From Roseimicrobium sp. ORNL1 (lineage in GTDB: Bacteria > Verrucomicrobiota > Verrucomicrobiia > Verrucomicrobiales > Verrucomicrobiaceae): a DNA stretch of 64,000 nt. Position 1 is the stretch's first letter. Each line of letters begins with the position of its first letter. The stretch spans positions 1,922,001 to 1,986,000 of the forward strand of contig NZ_CP049143.1 of the NCBI RefSeq assembly GCF_011044495.1, written 5' to 3'. Position numbers and translations under genes: made by a program. The notes under the pieces were generated by a model. The model was given only the letters and a program-made list of their open reading frames with translations, was not told where the DNA came from and did no database searches. Below, in pieces: positions 60,692 through 64,000 of this stretch.

Positions 60692-61855
60692 ATGCCTGCG
60701 AATCTGAACACGATCACGCTCACTCGCGTTGCCGCCCTCTCGTTGTCATTGATGTCCCTGCTCGGGACGTCAGTCCTGCACGCCAATGCCGCCAAATCCC
60801 TTGATGCCATCGTGGCCGTGGGATCGGAAGGGCAGGGGAATGAAACCGCCAGCGCCGCCTGGAAAGACCTGGTCGCCGGTGGACCAGAGAATCTGCTTCC
60901 CATCCTCCATGCCTCCGGCAAAGGCAATGTCGTCGCGGACAACTGGCTGCGCCTCGCCGCCACCGTGATCGCCGATGACGCTACCACAGCGAAGAAGACG
61001 CTGCCGATCGCCGAACTCGAAACCTATCTCAAGGACACCAAGCATACGCCGCAATCGCGCCTGCTCGCCTTCGATGTCATTCGCCAGGCAGACACGGCGA
61101 AAGCCGATGTCATTGAGCCCACGCTGCTCAACGACCCCTCCCAGGAACTCCGCCGCGGCGCCGTGCAGGGCCTCATCAATGCCGGAAAGAAATCCGCGGA
61201 CGCGAAGGAAGACGCCGCTGCAAAAGAGACTTTCTCAAAGGCGCTCGCCGCTGCGCGCGATGAAGACCAGGTGAAGGCAATCGCCGACGCACTCACGAAG
61301 CTGGGTGTGGAAGTGAACCTGCCGAAGCACTTCGGCTTCCTCATGAACTGGAAGGTCATTGGTCCCTTCGACAACACCAAGCGTGAAGGCTTCGATGCCG
61401 TCTATGCTCCGGAGAAGGAAATCAAACTGGACGCCACCTACGAAGGCAAGGCAGATGACAAAGGCCAGCCCACGCAGGTGAGGTGGCAGCCCTTTGAGAG
61501 CAAGCATGAGTACGGCAAGCTCGACTTCAACAAGCCGCTCGGCATGCTTAAGAGCAGCACCGCCTATGCACTCGCCACCTTCGATGCTGACGAAGCTCGT
61601 GACGTCGAACTTCGCCTCGGTTGCAAGAACGCGTGGAAGGTCTGGGTGAACGGCGAGCTTCTCTTCGGCCGCGACGAATACCATCGCGGACAGAAGATGG
61701 ACCAGTACAAGCTCAAAGCGCACCTCAAGAAGGGCGCGAACACCATCCTCGTGAAGTGCTGCCAGAATGAGCAGACTGAACAGTGGACCGTGGAGTGGGA
61801 ATTCCAGCTCCGCGTGTGTGATGCGGCGGGCACGGCGGTGGCGAGTATGAAGTAA
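60692..61855 (+). CDS. Secreted protein with helical repeats and a galactose-binding-like C-terminal domain
   Basis: 387 aa from the ATG at 60692, which gives a signal peptide (LTRVAALSLSLMSLLGTSVLHANAA). Residues about 35-210 are short Ala-rich helical pairs resembling HEAT repeats (DNWLRLAATVIADDATTAKK, LNDPSQELRRGAVQGLINAGKK). The C-terminal half (FGFLMNWKVIGPFDNTKREGFDAVYAPE; CKNAWKVWVNGELLFGRDEYHRGQKMDQYKL) is a jelly-roll domain common to large secreted proteins of Planctomycetota and Verrucomicrobiota, thought to bind carbohydrate. No catalytic site is seen. It ends 55 bp before the propeller gene and may be co-transcribed with it. Confidence 0.75.
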   Translation: MPANLNTITLTRVAALSLSLMSLLGTSVLHANAAKSLDAIVAVGSEGQGNETASAAWKDLVAGGPENLLPILHASGKGNVVADNWLRLAATVIADDATTAKKTLPIAELETYLKDTKHTPQSRLLAFDVIRQADTAKADVIEPTLLNDPSQELRRGAVQGLINAGKKSADAKEDAAAKETFSKALAAARDEDQVKAIADALTKLGVEVNLPKHFGFLMNWKVIGPFDNTKREGFDAVYAPEKEIKLDATYEGKADDKGQPTQVRWQPFESKHEYGKLDFNKPLGMLKSSTAYALATFDADEARDVELRLGCKNAWKVWVNGELLFGRDEYHRGQKMDQYKLKAHLKKGANTILVKCCQNEQTEQWTVEWEFQLRVCDAAGTAVASMK

Positions 61856-61973
61856 TCAGTAATCAGTATTCAGAAGGTGAGTCATTGATCCTACTACCAT
61901 TACTTTCGCCATGTCCCTCTCACGCACCATCGTCCGCAGTTCACTGATTACTGTTTACTGCTTACTGAATACT
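61851..61973. repeat. CAGTAAT-type inverted repeat spanning the start of the propeller gene
   Basis: Arrays of CAGTAAT/CAGTATT heptamers run in one direction at 61851-61873 and in the opposite direction at 61943-61973. The right array is inside the coding region of the next gene, and the left one covers the stop codon of the preceding gene. Confidence 0.75.
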
Positions 61974-63140
61974 CCCGCTTTCTCTGCCGACTGGCCTCAA
62001 TTCCGCGGTCCCGGCAGTGCAGCCTATGCAGCCGATGCCGTCGCACCCGCGAAGCCCAAGATCGACTGGAGCGCGTCGCTACCCGGTCGTGGCCTCGCGA
62101 GTCCGATCATTGTAGGGGACAAGGTCTTCGTCACTTGCTCCAGCGGACCCGGACAGGAGCTTCTGCATGTGATCTGCTTCAAGGCTTCTGATGGCTCCAA
62201 GGTATGGGAACGCCAGCTCAAGGCGACTGGTCGCACCATGACGCACGCCAAGACGGCGGTGGCAGCGTGCACGCCGTGCAGCGATGGGAAGCGCCTCTTC
62301 GCGTTGTGGTCCTCCAATGACCTCGCGGCATTTGACCTCGATGGCAATTTGCTCTGGCTGCGTGGTCTCACCATCGACTACCCCAATGCCAGCAACAGCC
62401 TTGGCATGGCTTCCTCTCCCATTGTGGTGGGTGAAACCGTGGTGACCATGATTGAGAACGACAGCGAGAGCTACACGCTTGGCATTGACGCCAACACGGG
62501 TCGCAATCTCTGGAAGATGGAGCGTCCCAAGTCCGCGAACTGGACCAGCCCGCTCGTGTGGCAGGCCGACAAGAACAGTGCGCCCGTGACCTTGCTGCAA
62601 TCTTCCAAAGGCATTGTGGCCGTGGACGCCGCCACGGGCAGCCGCCTCTGGGAATATGAAGACGGCGCCTCCACCATGTCCTCCAGCGTGGTGGCGGATG
62701 GCGTGCTCTACGCCGCGTCCAAGGGCATCACCGCGCTGAAGCCCAAGACCAACGGCGAAGCTCCCGAGCAGCTCTGGCGTTCAGAACAGCTCAATCCCAG
62801 CACCATCAGCCCTGTGGTGGTGGGAGATCACGTCTTCATCATCAACGGCGCTGGCGTGCTCAATGAAGCCAATCGCCTCACCGGCGAGCGCGGCTGGAAG
62901 CTTCGCCTTACCGGTCCCTTCAGCGGCTCACCCGTGGCTGCCGGAAAGAACATCGTCGCCGTGAGTGAGAAAGGCGTGTTTCAAGTGGTGGACACCACCG
63001 CCAAGGAAGGTGCTGTGATTGCCACCCTGCAACTTCCCCTGAATGCCGAAACCAAGGAACTCGTGCTCAGCACTCCGGCGCTCAGTGGCAAGCATGTGTT
63101 TGTGCGCACGGACAGCACACTGTGGAGAATCGGTGAATAG
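61911..63140 (+). CDS. Secreted PQQ-like beta-propeller protein
   Basis: 409 aa. The signal peptide MSLSRTIVRSSLITVYCLLN...AFSA is followed by DWPQFRGPGS, the standard opening of exported PQQ-like (YVTN/quinoprotein-type) propellers of this phylum. Blades such as KASDGSKVWERQLKATGR, FDLDGNLLWLRGLTID, TGRNLWKMERPKSANWTS and TGSRLWEYEDG give the W-motif repeats. No PQQ-binding Cys pair or catalytic Asp was seen, so it is more likely a binding or assembly protein than a dehydrogenase. Ten residues of its signal peptide (LITVYCLLNT) come from repeat DNA. Confidence 0.85.
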   Translation: MSLSRTIVRSSLITVYCLLNTPAFSADWPQFRGPGSAAYAADAVAPAKPKIDWSASLPGRGLASPIIVGDKVFVTCSSGPGQELLHVICFKASDGSKVWERQLKATGRTMTHAKTAVAACTPCSDGKRLFALWSSNDLAAFDLDGNLLWLRGLTIDYPNASNSLGMASSPIVVGETVVTMIENDSESYTLGIDANTGRNLWKMERPKSANWTSPLVWQADKNSAPVTLLQSSKGIVAVDAATGSRLWEYEDGASTMSSSVVADGVLYAASKGITALKPKTNGEAPEQLWRSEQLNPSTISPVVVGDHVFIINGAGVLNEANRLTGERGWKLRLTGPFSGSPVAAGKNIVAVSEKGVFQVVDTTAKEGAVIATLQLPLNAETKELVLSTPALSGKHVFVRTDSTLWRIGE

Positions 63141-63186
63141 CTGGCGTGAGGATTGGTAACCACTCAAGTTCTTCAACGCAGTGCAG

Positions 63187-63278
63187 CCCTGGGAGCGCTG
63201 GCCTCTGGCCGGCGTATTCATCGACGTCGCGAGACGTAGCTATGCAAATACGCCGACGGGACGTCAGCGCTCCCAGGG
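63187..63278. repeat. 92-bp palindromic element with 14-bp perfect ends
   Basis: CCCTGGGAGCGCTG at 63187-63200 is the inverse of 63265-63278, and GGCGTATT/AATACGCC pairs inside. The left end matches the repeat at 20464-20491. It lies between two convergent genes. Confidence 0.8.
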
Positions 63279-63325
63279 CCGCGTCTGGCATGCGCAATCA
63301 CTAGCCAGTTCAACTGTCGCACCGC

Positions 63326-64000
63326 TCACTGGCGCACCGTCGCACCGACTCTTCTCCACAGCATTCCCACAAATAGCGGAAACTCATCCCGTGCCCGGTT
63401 CTCCGCGCGCGCCCGCGGTCCTGGCTGGCTTTGCTTGTCTGAGTGCCACTCCTCAAACCCCGCGAGCATGAAGCCCGCGCTGAGGGCGCAATACATGAGA
63501 TCCGAGAGGCTCTTGTGAAAGGAGGTGGTGCTCTCGCTCTGCGCCTGCCCCGGGTGCATCACAATGGGGATGCTCGTGGGCGAGCTGTACGCATCCACGC
63601 GGCGGTACTGGATCTTGTTCTCCTCATCAAAGCCCCATGCGGTCTGGCGCGGGATGCGGAAGCAGGGGTGATTTAGCACCCACAGCATGCGGCCGCCGTC
63701 ACGGAGCACCTTCGCGGCTGACACGCACACCCTGTCCAGATGCTCCATGTTTTGCAGTGCGAGAATGCTGGAGACTGCATCGAAAGGTCCAAGGTTTTTC
63801 AAGTCCGCCGCATCACGCGTGACATAGTGGATGGGGGTGGGCGAAGGATACTCCTGCGCGCGACGCACCAACGATGAGGAAGCGTCCAACCCGGTTACCT
63901 TCGCTCCGTGTTCTGACAGAGCGCGGGTAAAGACACCCTGCCCGCAGCCGAGGTCCAGAATGGACTCATCCCGCTTCGGACGCAGCATGTCCAACGCGCA
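63326..64000 (-). CDS. Class I SAM-dependent methyltransferase, 5' end cut by the window edge
   Basis: At least 222 aa are visible; the frame is open to the right edge, and internal starts (TTG at 63994, ATG at 63988) are probably not the true ones. Motif I is ILDLGCGQGVFTRAL, motif II is VTGLDASSSLV, and later blocks are IHYVTRDAADL and MLWVLNHPCFRIPRQTAWGFDEEN. The last block is a signature of a small-molecule methyltransferase group (UbiE/Coq5-like fold) often annotated only as Methyltransf_11. The substrate is unknown. It is convergent with the propeller gene. Confidence 0.85.
   Translation of the reverse strand, partial: CALDMLRPKRDESILDLGCGQGVFTRALSEHGAKVTGLDASSSLVRRAQEYPSPTPIHYVTRDAADLKNLGPFDAVSSILALQNMEHLDRVCVSAAKVLRDGGRMLWVLNHPCFRIPRQTAWGFDEENKIQYRRVDAYSSPTSIPIVMHPGQAQSESTTSFHKSLSDLMYCALSAGFMLAGFEEWHSDKQSQPGPRARAENRARDEFPLFVGMLWRRVGATVRQ

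Overview
The window is about 64 kb of GC-rich chromosomal DNA. Its gene content points to a member of the Verrucomicrobiota, probably close to Verrucomicrobium/Roseimicrobium. The pointers are a TIGR02597-type surface protein, a DUF1501 protein with a Tat signal, a secreted DUF1080 protein, an iduronate-2-sulfatase-like sulfatase, NHL- and PQQ-type beta-propellers, a GldG/DUF4340 ABC module and many large secreted proteins of unknown function. This placement is an inference from families; there is no rRNA in the window. I saw no tRNA, rRNA, CRISPR array, prophage or plasmid gene.

Layout. 1-6.6 kb: a prokaryotic glutamate-receptor-like channel (cut by the left edge), an O-methyltransferase, a Gfo/Idh/MocA protein, a phosphoribosyltransferase, two unknowns and a hemolysin-III/PAQR protein. 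6.8-16 kb: small secreted proteins, a clan-A glycoside hydrolase, a dual-specificity phosphatase, two NHL propellers and an SGNH hydrolase. 16.2-17.5 kb: a complete IS3-family element with a 3-bp target duplication. 17.5-28 kb: a minus-strand catabolic cluster (three sialidase-like proteins, a Na+-symporter-like carrier, an APH-type kinase and an HpcH/HpaI aldolase) divergent from a LacI-type regulator that has a palindrome just before its start codon. 28-36 kb: unknown secreted proteins, a DUF1501 protein, a TPR-like membrane protein and SufU. 37-42.6 kb: an ABC ATPase, permease, GldG-like and DUF4340 operon with Ala-Pro-rich segments. 43-49 kb: a PduO-type adenosyltransferase, an MDR dehydrogenase, a SMI1/KNR4 protein, an AbiEi-like protein, a secreted methyltransferase and a DUF1080 protein. 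49.5-50.3 kb: a REP-associated tyrosine transposase (RAYT) bracketed by inverted copies of a repeat found throughout the window. 50.5-64 kb: a hydroxyisobutyrate-dehydrogenase-like enzyme, an HTH-MBL fusion, three AlgJ/AlgX-like paralogues with Cys at the nucleophile position, a cyclophilin, DUF1287, sulfatase, QueD, two secreted repeat proteins and a methyltransferase cut by the right edge.

Three themes stand out. First, the 17.5-28 kb cluster reads as a complete route from extracellular cleavage through uptake and phosphorylation to retro-aldol cleavage of a keto-deoxy sugar acid; the substrate is unknown. Second, the three tandem AlgJ/AlgX-like proteins keep an identical DxxH-35-GDC geometry, which suggests an uncharacterised Cys-based envelope acyl-transfer family. 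Third, the intergenic DNA is full of palindromic elements; one 52-nt family flanks a RAYT gene that is its likely source, and another repeat supplies the signal-peptide core of a secreted propeller protein.

Many genes lack a clear Shine-Dalgarno sequence, so several starts were chosen from signal peptides and family length rather than from ribosome binding sites.
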